Shown one piece after another: positions 1 to 9,807 of a stretch of DNA of 64,000 nucleotides. The number at the start of each line of letters is the position of its first letter. Within the stretch, counting starts at the first letter, position 1. Source of the stretch: Dickeya chrysanthemi NCPPB 402 (lineage in GTDB: Bacteria > Pseudomonadota > Gammaproteobacteria > Enterobacterales > Enterobacteriaceae); the NCBI RefSeq assembly GCF_000406105.1, contig NZ_CM001974.1, positions 3,464,386 through 3,528,385 on the forward strand, given 5' to 3'. The position numbers and the translations under genes were made by a program. The notes under the pieces are model-generated. The model was not told the origin of the DNA, did not search any database, and saw only the letters and a program-made list of their open reading frames with translations.

Positions 1-2
1 TA

Positions 3-833
3 CTACATCTGGAAAAACTGGAGGAGGGTCTGTTTCGCGGCCAAAGTCAGGATCTGGGGTTACGTCAGGTATTTGGTGGACAGGTGGTGGGTCAGGCCTT
101 ATCTGCCGCCAAGCAGACTGTACCGCCGGAACGCGCTATCCACTCGTTTCACAGCTATTTCTTACTTCCTGGCGATAGCCAGAAACCCATTATTTACGAT
201 GTTGAAACGCTACGAGACGGTAACAGTTTTAGTGCCAGACGCGTCAGCGCTATTCAAAATGGCCGTTCGATTTTTTACATGACCGCCTCATTTCAGACTC
301 GCGAAAGTGGCTTCGAACACCAAAATGAGATGCCATCAGTCGCGCCACCTGACGATTTACTGTCGGAACAGGAAATTGCCCGTAGCATGGAACACCTGAT
401 TCCACCCGCCATGCGACAAGTTTTTACTAACGATCGGCCAATTGAGATTCGGCCGGTAAAATTTCACAATCCATTGAAAGGTGAAACATCGCCTCCCGTC
501 AGGCAAGTATGGTGCCGTGCCAACGGCACTATGCCGGATGACGAGCGTACTCACCAATATCTTCTCGGTTATACCTCCGATTGCAACTTCCTGCTTACGG
601 CTCTGCAACCTCATGGCGTAGGGTTTCTTGAACGTGGTATGCAAGTTGCAACCATTGATCACTCCATGTGGTTCCACCGGCCGTTCCGGCTGGATGACTG
701 GTTGCTTTACTCCGTCGAAAGCCCCTCAGCTTCCGGTGCCCGCGGATTTGTTCGCGGTCAGTTTTACACCCGAGACGGCATTCTGGTCGCTTCCAGTGTG
801 CAGGAAGGTGTAATCCGGCGTCACAGCCAATAG
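3..833 (+). CDS. tesB: Acyl-CoA thioesterase II, 5' truncated by the window edge
   Basis: Hydrolyses acyl-CoA to free fatty acid and CoA in the cytoplasm. The open frame runs from base 3 without a visible start, so the first few residues lie outside the window. About 276 residues remain of a family normally near 286. The sequence follows E. coli TesB closely: an N-terminal hot-dog fold with the FRGQS and VGQAL stretches, the central HSFHSYFL motif, and the C-terminal hot-dog with the [10 protein letters not shown] motif. It converges on amtB, with a shared hairpin terminator between them. The tesB-amtB-glnK neighbourhood is the usual enterobacterial one. Identity is secure; only the start is missing. 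Confidence 0.95.
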   Translation, partial: LHLEKLEEGLFRGQSQDLGLRQVFGGQVVGQALSAAKQTVPPERAIHSFHSYFLLPGDSQKPIIYDVETLRDGNSFSARRVSAIQNGRSIFYMTASFQTRESGFEHQNEMPSVAPPDDLLSEQEIARSMEHLIPPAMRQVFTNDRPIEIRPVKFHNPLKGETSPPVRQVWCRANGTMPDDERTHQYLLGYTSDCNFLLTALQPHGVGFLERGMQVATIDHSMWFHRPFRLDDWLLYSVESPSASGARGFVRGQFYTRDGILVASSVQEGVIRRHSQ

Positions 834-853
834 CCTCTCCCTTACACATAAAA

Positions 854-885
854 AATGCCAGTCAGTGGCTTAACTGACTGGCATT
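854..885. terminator. Bidirectional terminator between tesB and amtB
   Basis: A perfect 13-bp inverted repeat (854-866 and 873-885) closes a 6-nt loop. An A-run precedes it on the + strand, which reads as a T-run for amtB on the - strand. It sits between convergent genes and can serve both. Confidence 0.8.
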
Positions 886-946
886 ACCTTTCTCAAGGTG
901 GTTTTTATTTATTACGGTGACGAGATTGCCGATCACCAAGAGGCGA

Positions 947-2239
947 TTACTGGTTGTATGCGTTCTCGCCGTGGCTGTTGACGTCCAAACCTTCGCGTTC
1001 CTGCTCTTCCGGTACACGCAGGCCGACAGCGATATCCGCAACTTTAAAGGAGATGAATGCAGCGACACCGGACCAAATGATAGCGACGATCACGCTAAAC
1101 AACTGCACCCATACCTGATGAGCCATTGTCACGCCTTGCGCATAACCGATACCACCCAGTGATGAAGCGGTAAACACGCCTGTCAGCAGGCAACCTACGA
1201 TACCGCAAACACCGTGTACGCCAAACACATCGCAGGGATCGTCGACACGCAGCCATTTTTTCAGAACGGTTACGCCCCACAAGCCGGCGAACCCACCAGC
1301 GAAACCGATGACCATGGCACCACCGACACCCACGGTACCGGCAGCCGGCGTAATAGCAACCAGACCTGCGATACAACCAGAACAAGCACCCAACAGTGAT
1401 GGCTTACCACGAGTAATCCACTCACCCACGACCCACGCCAGAATCGCAGCAGCGGTAGCCACTACCGTGGTCAGGAATGCCAGACCGGCGATATTGTTGG
1501 CGGCAGCGGCAGAGCCGGCGTTAAAACCGAACCAACCGATATACAGAATAGCGGTACCGATGAACACCATCGGCAGGCTGTGCGGCTTGAAAGCCTCCTT
1601 ACCAAAACCAACGCGTTTACCCAGCAACAGCGCTCCCACCAAACCGGCTACCGCTGCGTTAATATGCACCACAGTACCGCCGGCGAAGTCCAGCGCGCCA
1701 TCGGCTGCCAGATAACCGCCGCCCCATACCATGTGGGTCATCGGCAGATAAGATAAGGTGAACCACAGTGCAGAGAAAATCAGCACAGCAGAAAAACGGA
1801 TACGTTCACCCAATGCACCCAGTACCAGGCCTACGGTAATACAGGCAAAAGATGCCTGATAAGCAACATGAATAAACTGGTAGAAAGTACCGCTGACTGA
1901 ATTGATATCAATGCCATTCAACATGAAGTTGGTCAGGCCGCCGAAAAATGGGCTACCGGCGCTAAACGCCACGCTGTAGCCATAAATAACCCACAGAATA
2001 CAAACCAGCGCAAACGCCACCGTTATCTGCGTCAACATAGACAGCACGTTTTTGCTGCGAATCAGACCGCCGTAAAACAATGCCAAGCCGGGAATGGTCA
2101 TGAACAGCACCAGAGCGGTACAAATCATCATGAACGCATTATCCGCTTTATCCACTGCAGGTGCCGGCGTATCCGCCATAACCCATGCCGGAAGCATGGT
2201 TGCCGCCCCTAAACCTAACGACAAGGAAAATTTCTTCAT
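947..2239 (-). CDS. amtB: Ammonium transporter AmtB
   Basis: Inner-membrane trimeric channel for ammonium/ammonia, blocked by GlnK when nitrogen is plentiful. The product is about 430 residues, the family length. A cleavable signal peptide ending near AWVMA precedes the conserved NAFMMICTALVLFMTIPG segment. The twin pore histidines lie in MTHMVWGGG and VFGVHGVCG. The C-terminal tail keeps the conserved VPEEQEREGLDVNSHGE that couples to GlnK. I chose the Met at 2239 because the Met at 2251 directly abuts the AGGG ribosome-binding sequence; 2251 is the alternative. The gene is co-transcribed after glnK. Confidence 0.95.
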   Translation of the reverse strand: MKKFSLSLGLGAATMLPAWVMADTPAPAVDKADNAFMMICTALVLFMTIPGLALFYGGLIRSKNVLSMLTQITVAFALVCILWVIYGYSVAFSAGSPFFGGLTNFMLNGIDINSVSGTFYQFIHVAYQASFACITVGLVLGALGERIRFSAVLIFSALWFTLSYLPMTHMVWGGGYLAADGALDFAGGTVVHINAAVAGLVGALLLGKRVGFGKEAFKPHSLPMVFIGTAILYIGWFGFNAGSAAAANNIAGLAFLTTVVATAAAILAWVVGEWITRGKPSLLGACSGCIAGLVAITPAAGTVGVGGAMVIGFAGGFAGLWGVTVLKKWLRVDDPCDVFGVHGVCGIVGCLLTGVFTASSLGGIGYAQGVTMAHQVWVQLFSVIVAIIWSGVAAFISFKVADIAVGLRVPEEQEREGLDVNSHGENAYNQ

Positions 2240-2282
2240 TTTTTCATTCATCCCTATTTAATAAGGCTAAATCAGGTAGTTG

Positions 2283-2621
2283 TTATAGTGCGGCTTCGTC
2301 AGTTTCGCCGGTGCGAATGCGGATGACACGCTGCAGCTCCGCGACAAAAATTTTGCCGTCGCCAATCTTACCGGTGTAAGCAGCTTTGCTGATGACGTCG
2401 ATCACCTCATCTAATTGGTCATCCGCGATCGCGATATCAATCTTCACCTTCGGTAAAAAGTTAACGCTGTATTCTGCGCCGCGATACAGTTCTGCATGTC
2501 CTTTCTGACGCCCAAACCCTTTCACCTCAGTGACGGTGAGCCCCTGGATGCCCACAGAAGACAGCGCTTCACGTACGTCTTCCAATTTGAACGGCTTAAT
2601 TACCACAGTAACCAGTTTCAT
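2283..2621 (-). CDS. glnK: PII nitrogen regulatory protein GlnK
   Basis: Cytoplasmic PII trimer that senses 2-oxoglutarate and ATP/ADP and plugs AmtB. The product is 112 residues, exactly the family length, with the T-loop and the uridylylated tyrosine at position 51 (in RGAEYSVNF). The C-terminal PII signature TGKIGDGKIFV is intact. Three Met codons run in tandem at the start. The last, at 2621, gives the canonical MKLV start and the best spacing from a GGGGGA ribosome-binding site. The gene heads the glnK-amtB operon, with a sigma-54 promoter about 70 bp upstream and NtrC-like sites beyond it. Confidence 0.97.
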   Translation of the reverse strand: MKLVTVVIKPFKLEDVREALSSVGIQGLTVTEVKGFGRQKGHAELYRGAEYSVNFLPKVKIDIAIADDQLDEVIDVISKAAYTGKIGDGKIFVAELQRVIRIRTGETDEAAL

Positions 2622-2690
2622 CATCATCCCCCTAACCATGTAAGTTCAGGCCTGTGCCCGTCACTCTCAATATGTCCACGCATCACTTAA

Positions 2691-2706
2691 AGCAAATCAT
2701 GTGCCA
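2691..2706 (-). promoter_or_regulatory. Sigma-54 promoter of glnK-amtB
   Basis: On the - strand the sequence reads TGGCACATGATTTGCT, which matches the RpoN consensus with GG at -24 and GC at -12 separated by exactly 10 nt. It lies 70-85 bp before the glnK start, as expected for a nitrogen-regulated operon. Start of transcription should fall near 2679. Confidence 0.88.
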
Positions 2707-2814
2707 TAAATCACATACCGATATAAAAGTGATGAAACGTGACGCTTTAACGACGGAAAGGAAGATGACTGAATGAAGTATGGTCAATGAATGGGAAAAA
2801 CAGGAGCACGTGAC

Positions 2815-2829
2815 GCACAAAAATGGTGC
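2815..2829. promoter_or_regulatory. NtrC-type enhancer site
   Basis: GCAC-N7-GTGC (GCACAAAAATGGTGC) matches the NtrC dyad found before E. coli glnA and glnK. It lies roughly 135 bp upstream of the expected start, a typical enhancer distance. Confidence 0.7.
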
Positions 2830-2876
2830 GCCACGCCTAATTTCAGTGCGTATCACTGCACACTGAGGAATGCTCT

Positions 2877-2891
2877 GCCAAATTATGGTGC
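2877..2891. promoter_or_regulatory. Possible second, weaker NtrC site
   Basis: GCCAAATTATGGTGC keeps the TGGTGC half and the 15-bp frame of the NtrC dyad but has a degenerate left half. It is 62 bp from the strong site, about six helical turns, consistent with paired NtrC dimers. Confidence 0.4.
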
Positions 2892-2914
2892 GAAACGCTG
2901 CACCGTGCTGACAA

Positions 2915-4708
2915 TCAGGGTGTCTGAGAGATCAATTCACCGGAATCATGCGACGATGAAAAGGTCAATGCGCTGCTCGCCTGCTGCAATTGATACATTT
3001 GGTAGTATCGTCCTTCCTTCGCCAGCAACTGTTCATGCGTTCCCTGCTCTACTGTTCTGCCATGATGCAGCACCAAAATATGGTCAGCCTCAACAATGGT
3101 GGACAATCGATGGGCAATCACGACCAGAGTGGTATGAGCGCGTACCAACCGCAGTGCGCGCTGAATGGCCTGTTCGGTGCCGGAATCGATATTGGCGGTT
3201 GCCTCATCAAGAATCAGAATTCTGGGCGTCGCCACCAGCACCCTGGCCAACGCCAGCAATTGCTTTTGCCCGACAGACAGGTTATTACCCTGTTCGCCAA
3301 TACGACTATGAATCCCGTCGGGCATTTCTCGCACCAACGGTGCCAGTTGTACTGCCTCCAACGCCTGCCAGACCTTTTCCTCACTGATGTCGCGCCCCAA
3401 CGTGACATTCGCAAACATAGAATCAGCCAGAACGACCGGATCCTGCTGTACCATCGCCACATGCTGACGCAACACCTGATGCGACAGGGTTTGCAAAGGT
3501 CGGCCATCCAGGCGGATCTCCCCGCTGTCCGGTACGTAATACCCCATCAGCAGGTTTGCCAGCGTACTTTTACCGCTCCCGGTGTGCCCAACCAACGCGA
3601 CGAATCCCCGGTCCGGTACATTCAACTCAATATGATGCAATACCGGCTTGTCTTTACGGTAAGAAAACGTCACCTGCCTGATATCGATACGACCGCTTTC
3701 CAACGCACGAACATCGTCGCCGTAACGCTGACGAGTACCATCCATCAGTTCAAAAATACGCTCCCCGGCAACAACCGCTTGCTGCAGCATCGATTGCTGG
3801 GTAGTGAGTTCAATCAGCGGTTCGTTCAAGCGCCCCAAATAGTTGATAAAGGCATACAACACACCAACCCCAACAGAGCCGACAGCACTGAATCCAAATT
3901 GCAGCAACAAGCCGCACATCACCAATGCCGAAAACAGGCTCAGTAACGGACGCAACAGAAACCCATCCAACCTCAGCGTCTGCATCCTTGTCTCATAGTG
4001 CGACCAACTGGCATCACTCAGCTTCTTACCAAACCTCATCTGCTGGCGAAACTGCTGGATGACGCTCATGCCGCTAATCGACTCGTTGAAGCCATCATTG
4101 ATATCCGCGAGGTAGCTACGCATCCGGCGGACAATCGGCGTGCTGTAACGTTGATAAATCACCATAACCATCGCCACAGCCGGAAAAATCGCCGTAGCCA
4201 CCAGCGCCATACGCCAGTCCAGGCTAAACATGGCTATCAGCATCGCTCCAATCAGAGCTGCGCTGCGCAACACACTGCCTACCACCATCACATACAGATC
4301 CCGCACGACCTCCGTATCATTGGTTACGCGGGAAATTAATTGCCCGACGGGTTGCGTGTCGAACACAGCCAACGGTTGGCGCAAAGCCGCATCCATCACA
4401 TCCGTGCGCAACTGCTGCACGACGCCCACGGCAACGCGATTGAACATCAGCGCCTGAATATAATGTAATAGCGCCGCCATCCCCTGCAGCAGAATATATC
4501 CCACCGCCAGCACGGTTGCCATCATGAGCGGAAACTCACCTTTACTTACCAGGTGGTCGATGAAATAGCTCACCAGTACCGGCCCTGCGACTTCCGCGCC
4601 AGCCGCTATCCATAACAGCAACACACCGGTTCCCACCGTTTTTTTCCACGGCAATCCATAAGCCAACAGCCGCTTCAGCGTCGGCCATAACGCCTGGGAA
4701 TTATTCAT
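2915..4708 (-). CDS. mdlB: Heterodimeric multidrug-type ABC exporter subunit MdlB
   Basis: Inner-membrane half-transporter, with six transmembrane helices followed by one ATPase domain, 597 residues. Walker [10 protein letters not shown] is at 374-382, a degenerate signature LSVGQ at 478-482, and Walker B with an intact catalytic Glu (ILDEAT) near 499-504. The open frame extends 51 codons upstream, but the Met at 4708 aligns with the E. coli start and overlaps the mdlA stop region by 8 bp. That makes the pair translationally coupled. The substrate is not known from sequence. It is likely the partner of MdlA in one heterodimer. Confidence 0.95.
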   Translation of the reverse strand: MNNSQALWPTLKRLLAYGLPWKKTVGTGVLLLWIAAGAEVAGPVLVSYFIDHLVSKGEFPLMMATVLAVGYILLQGMAALLHYIQALMFNRVAVGVVQQLRTDVMDAALRQPLAVFDTQPVGQLISRVTNDTEVVRDLYVMVVGSVLRSAALIGAMLIAMFSLDWRMALVATAIFPAVAMVMVIYQRYSTPIVRRMRSYLADINDGFNESISGMSVIQQFRQQMRFGKKLSDASWSHYETRMQTLRLDGFLLRPLLSLFSALVMCGLLLQFGFSAVGSVGVGVLYAFINYLGRLNEPLIELTTQQSMLQQAVVAGERIFELMDGTRQRYGDDVRALESGRIDIRQVTFSYRKDKPVLHHIELNVPDRGFVALVGHTGSGKSTLANLLMGYYVPDSGEIRLDGRPLQTLSHQVLRQHVAMVQQDPVVLADSMFANVTLGRDISEEKVWQALEAVQLAPLVREMPDGIHSRIGEQGNNLSVGQKQLLALARVLVATPRILILDEATANIDSGTEQAIQRALRLVRAHTTLVVIAHRLSTIVEADHILVLHHGRTVEQGTHEQLLAKEGRYYQMYQLQQASSALTFSSSHDSGELISQTP

Positions 4709-6467
4709 TCGGTTGTTCCTCTCGGGGGGAATCATCCAGAGCGGCTTCCAGTTGTTGATAGCGATACATATCGCGATACCATCCAGGCTGCTGCGATAAT
4801 TGCTCATGATCGCCACGTTGCGCCACATGGCCTTGCTGCAGTACCAGAATTTCATCGGCATCCACCAGCGCAGACAAACGATGCGCGCTGATAATCAGAG
4901 TCCGTTGCCGTCCCCACTGCCGCAGGTTGCTCAAAATCTGGTGTTCCGTGCGTCCATCAACCGCGGACAGCGCATCATCCAGCACCAGTATCTCGGCCTC
5001 CAGCAGCAACGCGCGGGCAATAGCGATGCGCTGTTTTTGCCCTCCAGACAGCATCACCCCCCGCTCCCCCACCTCAGTCTGGTATCCCTGAGGCAGACGC
5101 AAAATGTCATCATGGACATTTGCCAATCGAGCCGCTTCTTCGATCTGTTGCCGGGAAGCATCAGGCCGACCTAATGCAATATTATTGGCGACAGAGTCCG
5201 AAAACAGGAATGGCGTCTGACCAACCACGGCAAACCGCCCACGCAGCGCATCCAACTGGATGTCATGCAACGGTTGCCCATGATAGGCAATTTGCCCCTG
5301 TTCAACATCAAAATAGCGCAGCAACAATGCCAGCAACGTGCTCTTTCCTGAACCGGTTGGGCCACACAGCCCTAACGTTTTACCCGGGAGCAGCGTAAAA
5401 CGGACATCATTAATGGCTGATGTCGAGTGCCCAGGGTAATGGAAAGCGGCGATCTGAACCGCCAGCGTTCCGGGGTCTGCAGGTAATGGCTGAGAACCAT
5501 CCACAACCACCGGCGCTTCAGACAATAATTGGCGGATACGCGCATAAGCCGCGCTACCCCGCTCAACAATATTAAACATCCAGGCCAGCGCCAGCATCGG
5601 CCAAATCATCAACCCGAGATACATCACAAAACTGGTCAATGACCCCAGCGTCAGCGCCCCATTAATGACCATCCAACTCCCGCCGCCAACCGCCAGCAGG
5701 TTGGCAAAAGCGACAGCGATATAAATAGTCGGATCAAAACGCGCGTCTACCCGCGCGACTCGCATATTTTTCCGACCGGCATCGGCGGCAACCTGAGCAA
5801 AACTGCCGGACTGATGATCCTCCAGGCCGAATGCTTTAATCATACGAATACTGGTAAGGCTCTCCTGCGCATGATCATTGAGCGAGGAAAACGCGGCCTG
5901 AGCGTCTTTGAAACGCTGATGCAACTGCGTGCCATAGCGCTTGATGACTATTGCCATCACGGGCATCGGCGCCAGCGCCATCAGCGTCAGTTGCCAACTG
6001 AGCTGAGTGCTCATGACTATCAGCACCGCGCACCCCATCACCAGTGAATCCACCAGCGTCAGCACGCCTTCACCGGCCGCGAACACCACGCGATCCACGT
6101 CATTGGTCGCACGGGCAATCAGGTCTCCGGTACGGTGGCGGAGATAAAAAGCGGGATGTTGTCGACTGAGTTGACGATAGAAGTCTTCACGTAATTCGAC
6201 GGCCAACTGGTAAGCGGCGCCGAATAACCAGATTCGCCAGAAATAACGCAACAGATACGTTAATAAAGCGATCAGCAAAATTCCGCTAATCCACCACAGC
6301 ACAGACGCGGTGGTCATACGATGCTGTGTGACGTCATCCACGATAACGCCAACCATTCTGGGCGGCAGCAATTGCAGGATAGCTATCACAATCAACAGGA
6401 TGACAGCACCCAGATAGCGCTTCCATTCACGGCGGAAATACCATCCCAGTTGAACAAAAAGTCTCAC
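4701..6467 (-). CDS. mdlA: Heterodimeric multidrug-type ABC exporter subunit MdlA
   Basis: Inner-membrane half-transporter of 588 residues that pairs with MdlB. Walker [10 protein letters not shown] is at 369-377, a canonical signature LSGGQ at 473-477, and Walker B ends in Asp-Asp (VLDDAL, 495-500) instead of Asp-Glu. The missing catalytic Glu, together with the LSVGQ of MdlB, means the two defects fall in the same composite ATP site. This is the asymmetry known for heterodimeric exporters. It is first in the mdlA-mdlB operon and lies just downstream of decR on the same strand. Confidence 0.95.
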   Translation of the reverse strand: MRLFVQLGWYFRREWKRYLGAVILLIVIAILQLLPPRMVGVIVDDVTQHRMTTASVLWWISGILLIALLTYLLRYFWRIWLFGAAYQLAVELREDFYRQLSRQHPAFYLRHRTGDLIARATNDVDRVVFAAGEGVLTLVDSLVMGCAVLIVMSTQLSWQLTLMALAPMPVMAIVIKRYGTQLHQRFKDAQAAFSSLNDHAQESLTSIRMIKAFGLEDHQSGSFAQVAADAGRKNMRVARVDARFDPTIYIAVAFANLLAVGGGSWMVINGALTLGSLTSFVMYLGLMIWPMLALAWMFNIVERGSAAYARIRQLLSEAPVVVDGSQPLPADPGTLAVQIAAFHYPGHSTSAINDVRFTLLPGKTLGLCGPTGSGKSTLLALLLRYFDVEQGQIAYHGQPLHDIQLDALRGRFAVVGQTPFLFSDSVANNIALGRPDASRQQIEEAARLANVHDDILRLPQGYQTEVGERGVMLSGGQKQRIAIARALLLEAEILVLDDALSAVDGRTEHQILSNLRQWGRQRTLIISAHRLSALVDADEILVLQQGHVAQRGDHEQLSQQPGWYRDMYRYQQLEAALDDSPREEQPNE

Positions 6468-6518
6468 GCGATTTCAATCCATTAGCGACATAGCAAATTA
6501 GAACGCAGTAAACGAATC

Positions 6519-6546
6519 ATTATACATAAAGTGCATAGCGAATAAA
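6519..6546 (-). promoter_or_regulatory. Candidate mdlAB promoter
   Basis: On the - strand a perfect TATAAT -10 (6524 to 6519) follows a weak TTTATT -35 (6546 to 6541) with a 16-bp spacer. It lies in the gap between decR and mdlA, about 50 bp before the mdlA start. Confidence 0.5.
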
Positions 6547-6548
6547 TT

Positions 6549-7010
6549 TTATACCTGTAGCGGCAAGGCGGTTGTCTGTTTCATACACTCCATGGCGAAA
6601 CTGGAAGTCACATCCACCAGCCCCGGAATACCATTGACCAGACGCTTGTAAAAAGCATCGTAGCTTTTCATATCCGCAACCTGAACCTGCATCAAATAGT
6701 CGTACTCCCCTGCCATACGATAAAATGCCAGCACCTCCGGCATCTCGGAGACAAAACGGGAAAACTCAAGATACCAGGCGCTGTTATGCTGCTGAGTTTT
6801 CAGCAGTACAAATGCAGTCAACCCTAACCCTAATTTTTCGTTATCCAGTAATGCCACGCGGGACTTGATATATCCCTCATCCTCCAGTCGCTTTAGCCGT
6901 TTCCAGCACGGGGTCGACGTGAGATTCACCGCTTCGGCCAACGCCTGCAATGAGAGCGTGCAATCCTGTTGCAATAAGGCCAGCAGCATACGGTCAGTTT
7001 TATCCAGCAT
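6549..7010 (-). CDS. decR: Lrp/AsnC-family regulator DecR
   Basis: Transcription factor of 153 residues. An N-terminal helix-turn-helix occupies about residues 1-60 ([15 protein letters not shown], then [19 protein letters not shown]), followed by the RAM ligand-binding/oligomerisation domain. In E. coli the orthologue (formerly YbaO) is a cysteine-responsive activator of cysteine detoxification. Here it is divergent from a cysteine desulfhydrase gene across a 178-bp spacer. That arrangement matches Salmonella cdsH and supports cysteine-induced activation of its neighbour. DNA sites in the spacer could not be assigned confidently. Confidence 0.92.
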   Translation of the reverse strand: MLDKTDRMLLALLQQDCTLSLQALAEAVNLTSTPCWKRLKRLEDEGYIKSRVALLDNEKLGLGLTAFVLLKTQQHNSAWYLEFSRFVSEMPEVLAFYRMAGEYDYLMQVQVADMKSYDAFYKRLVNGIPGLVDVTSSFAMECMKQTTALPLQV

Positions 7011-7188
7011 AATGGCATAAAAGAGAAAAATTTTCTCCCATTAGCCCTTTTTACAGACAAAAAGGCAATCTTTTTTTCTGCAAAAATCGATACGCTAGTC
7101 ATATCTCGCCAATGGCGCTCACGCATTGCGCCAACAGGCAGGCCATACCTTAAAAAAACGTAACGCTTATTAAGCAGGACAACATCAC

Positions 7189-8232
7189 ATGACCAGCACT
7201 TGGGTACGCGACGCCGTCAGCGCGATTGAAGCAGACTTTCAACGCTCAGCGGACACTCATCTGATTCGCCTGACACTGCCGGACTATCCCGGTATTTACT
7301 TTTACCTTAAAGACGAAAGCACACACCCGAGCGGTAGCCTCAAACATCGCCTTGCTCGTTCGCTGTTTCTGTACGGCCTGTGTAATGGCTGGATTAACGA
7401 AGGTACGCCGATTATTGAAGCCTCATCAGGCAGCACCGCGGTGTCGGAAGCCTATTTCGCCCGCCTGCTGGGACTGCCGTTTATTGCCGTGATGCCTTCC
7501 TGCACCGCCAAACGAAAAATCGAACAAATCACCTTCTACGGCGGCACTTGCCATTTTGTCGAACAATCCGGCCAGATTTACGCCGCCTCCGAAGAGCTGG
7601 CCAGAGAGTTGCACGGCCACTACATGGATCAGTTCACTTATGCCGAACGCGCCACCGACTGGCGTGGAAATAACAACATTGCCGACAGTATCTATCGGCA
7701 AATGGTAAGAGAGCCATTCCCGATACCGGATTATCTGGTAATGAGTGCCGGAACAGGCGGTACCTCTGCTACGTTGGGTCGCCACATCCGCTACAAAGGT
7801 CTGGATACACAGTTGATCGTTGTAGATCCGGAAAACTCGGTGTTTTACGACTGCTATCGCCGGCAAGATAGTACCATCACCGGGAAATGCAGCAGCCGGA
7901 TAGAAGGTATTGGTCGCCCGCGCGCCGAACCCTCGTTTATTCCAGGCGTAATAGACGACATGATAAAAGTCCCCGATGCCGCCAGCATTGCGACATTGTA
8001 CTGGCTGGAGAAAATTCTGGGGCGCAAGGTCGGCCCGTCTACCGGAACCAATGTCTGGGGTATGCTGCAACTGGCTGGAAAAATGGTGACGGAAGGGCGC
8101 AGCGGCGCGATCGTTACTTTGCTGTGCGACAGCGGCGAGCGTTATCTCGACACCTATTACAATCAGGAGTGGGTCAAGAACCACATCGGCGATATCACGC
8201 CTTACCTCCAGCAATTGCACGCAGGACATTGA
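7189..8232 (+). CDS. cdsH: PLP-dependent L-cysteine desulfhydrase (cysteine synthase family)
   Basis: Predicted cytoplasmic fold-type II PLP enzyme of 347 residues that breaks L-cysteine into pyruvate, ammonia and sulfide. The PLP lysine is Lys52 in PSGSLKHR, the substrate loop is EASSGST, and the phosphate-binding loop is [10 protein letters not shown]. It resembles cysteine synthases, but its position divergent from decR matches the inducible desulfhydrase CdsH of Salmonella. The best reading is therefore cysteine detoxification. An alternative is a plain O-acetylserine sulfhydrylase-like enzyme. Fold and cofactor are certain; the reaction is inferred from context. Confidence 0.8.
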   Translation: MTSTWVRDAVSAIEADFQRSADTHLIRLTLPDYPGIYFYLKDESTHPSGSLKHRLARSLFLYGLCNGWINEGTPIIEASSGSTAVSEAYFARLLGLPFIAVMPSCTAKRKIEQITFYGGTCHFVEQSGQIYAASEELARELHGHYMDQFTYAERATDWRGNNNIADSIYRQMVREPFPIPDYLVMSAGTGGTSATLGRHIRYKGLDTQLIVVDPENSVFYDCYRRQDSTITGKCSSRIEGIGRPRAEPSFIPGVIDDMIKVPDAASIATLYWLEKILGRKVGPSTGTNVWGMLQLAGKMVTEGRSGAIVTLLCDSGERYLDTYYNQEWVKNHIGDITPYLQQLHAGH

Positions 8233-8286
8233 CATTCCTGAAAGCCTTCTACGCCTTGCACTGAACTGCGTTGAGATTTCAAGTAC

Positions 8287-8413
8287 TATACCCAACATAA
8301 TTCGAGTTGCAGGAAGGCGGCAAGAGAGAGAATCCCGATGAGCTTACTCAGGTAAGTGATTCGGGTGAACGAACGCAGCCAACACACCTGCAGCTTGAAG
8401 TATGACGGGTATA
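8287..8413. repeat. Intergenic palindromic MITE-like repeat, complete copy
   Basis: About 127 bp bounded by imperfect terminal inverted repeats. The left end begins TATACCCAACATAATTCG and the right end finishes TTGAAGTATGACGGGTATA; roughly the outer 25 bp pair. Elements ending in this CTTGAAGTATGACGGGTAT sequence recur between genes in Pectobacteriaceae, Serratia and relatives. A partial copy is at 21868-21902. It lies in the cdsH-queC spacer, is noncoding and has no transposase. Confidence 0.7.
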
Positions 8414-8480
8414 TAACCGCCGGAATATATTTGACGGATAGCAGCTGTCTGGCTGCACCTACGTATGAAGGAAAACAAAA

Positions 8481-9176
8481 ATGACGAGCGCAGTTGTAGT
8501 GTTCAGCGGCGGTCAGGACTCGACTACTTGCCTGATACAGGCATTGCAGCAGTACGATGAAGTCCACTGCGTCACATTTGACTACGGGCAGCGCCACCGC
8601 GCTGAAATCGATGTCGCCGCCGCACTGGCGCAAACGCTTGGAGCCAGAGCGCATAAAGTGCTGAATGTCGGTTTGCTCAACGAACTGGCAGTGAGCAGCC
8701 TGACTCGCGACAACATACCGGTCCCCGAGTTTGACGCGGCTGCCGATGGATTGCCGAGTACTTTTGTTCCCGGTCGAAACATTCTTTTTCTGACATTGGC
8801 CTCGATTTACGCCTATCAGGTTGGAGCAGAGACCGTGATTACCGGCGTCTGCGAAACCGACTTTTCCGGTTATCCTGATTGCCGGGACGAATTCGTCAAG
8901 GCATTGAATCAGGCGGTAGCATTGGGCCTGGCCAAAGATATCCGCTTTGTCACACCGTTGATGTGGCTCAACAAAGCGGAAACCTGGGCGCTGGCGGATT
9001 ATTACCAACAGCTTGAGACCGTGAAAAACCATACGCTCACCTGCTACAACGGTATTAAAGGAACGGGATGCGGACAATGCGCCGCGTGTCACCTGCGGGC
9101 TAAAGGGCTGGCGGAGTATCAGCGTAATCCGGCAGCGATAATGGCAGCGCTGAAACATAAAACCGGGTTGAAATAA
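8481..9176 (+). CDS. queC: 7-cyano-7-deazaguanine synthase QueC
   Basis: Converts 7-carboxy-7-deazaguanine to preQ0 using ATP and ammonia, in the pathway to queuosine in tRNA. The product is 231 residues, the family length. The PP-loop SGGQDSTT is at 9-16. The zinc site is Cys188, Cys197, Cys200 and Cys203 in the C-terminal CGQCAAC region. The later queuosine genes tgt and queA lie 39-40 kb downstream in this window. It converges on ybaV. Confidence 0.97.
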   Translation: MTSAVVVFSGGQDSTTCLIQALQQYDEVHCVTFDYGQRHRAEIDVAAALAQTLGARAHKVLNVGLLNELAVSSLTRDNIPVPEFDAAADGLPSTFVPGRNILFLTLASIYAYQVGAETVITGVCETDFSGYPDCRDEFVKALNQAVALGLAKDIRFVTPLMWLNKAETWALADYYQQLETVKNHTLTCYNGIKGTGCGQCAACHLRAKGLAEYQRNPAAIMAALKHKTGLK

Positions 9177-9230
9177 GCAGTATCAAGTACCAGACAAGAC
9201 GATACTTATCTGGTATCGAACTTTCGCTCT

Positions 9231-9266
9231 CGTCGGGGAATAGCACGCGAACTCGTTTCCCCGACG
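9231..9266. terminator. Hairpin between convergent queC and ybaV
   Basis: A perfect 10-bp stem (9231-9240 with 9257-9266) closes a 16-nt loop. There is no strong T-run on either side, so it may be a weak terminator or an mRNA end-stabilising structure. A smaller hairpin at 9188-9215 precedes it. Confidence 0.5.
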
Positions 9267-9276
9267 ATAAGCAGAC

Positions 9277-9669
9277 TTACAGACGCAGACGGGACTGATT
9301 ACGTTCGATCAATGCACTACCGATTCCCGGTACTTCCTGCAGTTGTTCGATTTGGGTAAACGGCCCGTTTTGCTCACGATAAGAAACTATTGCCTGCGCC
9401 TTCTTCAGGCCCACACCATTCAGTACCGTAGCCAGTTGTTCCGCCGTTGCCGTGTTAATACTCACTTCCTCTTCATCTGCCGCTACCAAAGGCTTAGCCG
9501 CTTTTTCCACTTTCGAATCCGAAGAAGGGGATGAAGAAGGGGATTTTGCCGTCGTGACGCTGGTTTTATCCGGCGCAGACGTGGTGGGTGAGGCGTGAAG
9601 CCACGTTGAGACACCGGTCAGGCTCATGCCTACAATAAAACATAACGCTTTGATTCCTGAGTTTTTCAT
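9277..9669 (-). CDS. ybaV: Exported ComEA-like helix-hairpin-helix protein YbaV
   Basis: The 130-residue product has three parts. Residues 1-27 form a signal peptide or anchor ending near LHASP. Residues 28-65 are a low-complexity Ser/Thr/Pro/Lys linker. Residues 66-130 form a helix-hairpin-helix pair (SINTATAEQLATVLNGVG and LQEVPGIGSALI) of the ComEA type, which binds double-stranded DNA without sequence preference. ComEA works in DNA uptake in competent bacteria; a role here is not established. It is a single gene, with ppiD upstream on the same strand behind a terminator. Confidence 0.9.
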   Translation of the reverse strand: MKNSGIKALCFIVGMSLTGVSTWLHASPTTSAPDKTSVTTAKSPSSSPSSDSKVEKAAKPLVAADEEEVSINTATAEQLATVLNGVGLKKAQAIVSYREQNGPFTQIEQLQEVPGIGSALIERNQSRLRL

Positions 9670-9751
9670 GCTGTTTCCTCCTTGTGTTTGACAGCACGGC
9701 TACAATGCCCGAGCACTCGACACACGGCAAACAGCAAACTCAAAATGTGGA

Positions 9752-9773
9752 AAAGGCCGCGAAAGCGGCCTTT
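9752..9773 (-). terminator. Rho-independent terminator of ppiD
   Basis: A 9-bp GC-rich stem with a 4-nt loop (9752-9760, 9765-9773). On the - strand it is followed by TTTT. It lies 35 bp after the ppiD stop. Confidence 0.85.
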
Positions 9774-9807
9774 GAACATTGCAGTGATTTGCAGAATTCT
9801 GCGAGGC

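Noticed and set aside
2791-3387. 198-codon open frame on the + strand between glnK and mdlB
   Set aside because: Begins inside the NtrC site region and mostly overlaps mdlB in antisense; no family resemblance.
8286-9158. 290-codon open frame on the - strand over queC and the repeat
   Set aside because: Overlaps conserved queC fully and runs through a noncoding repeat element.
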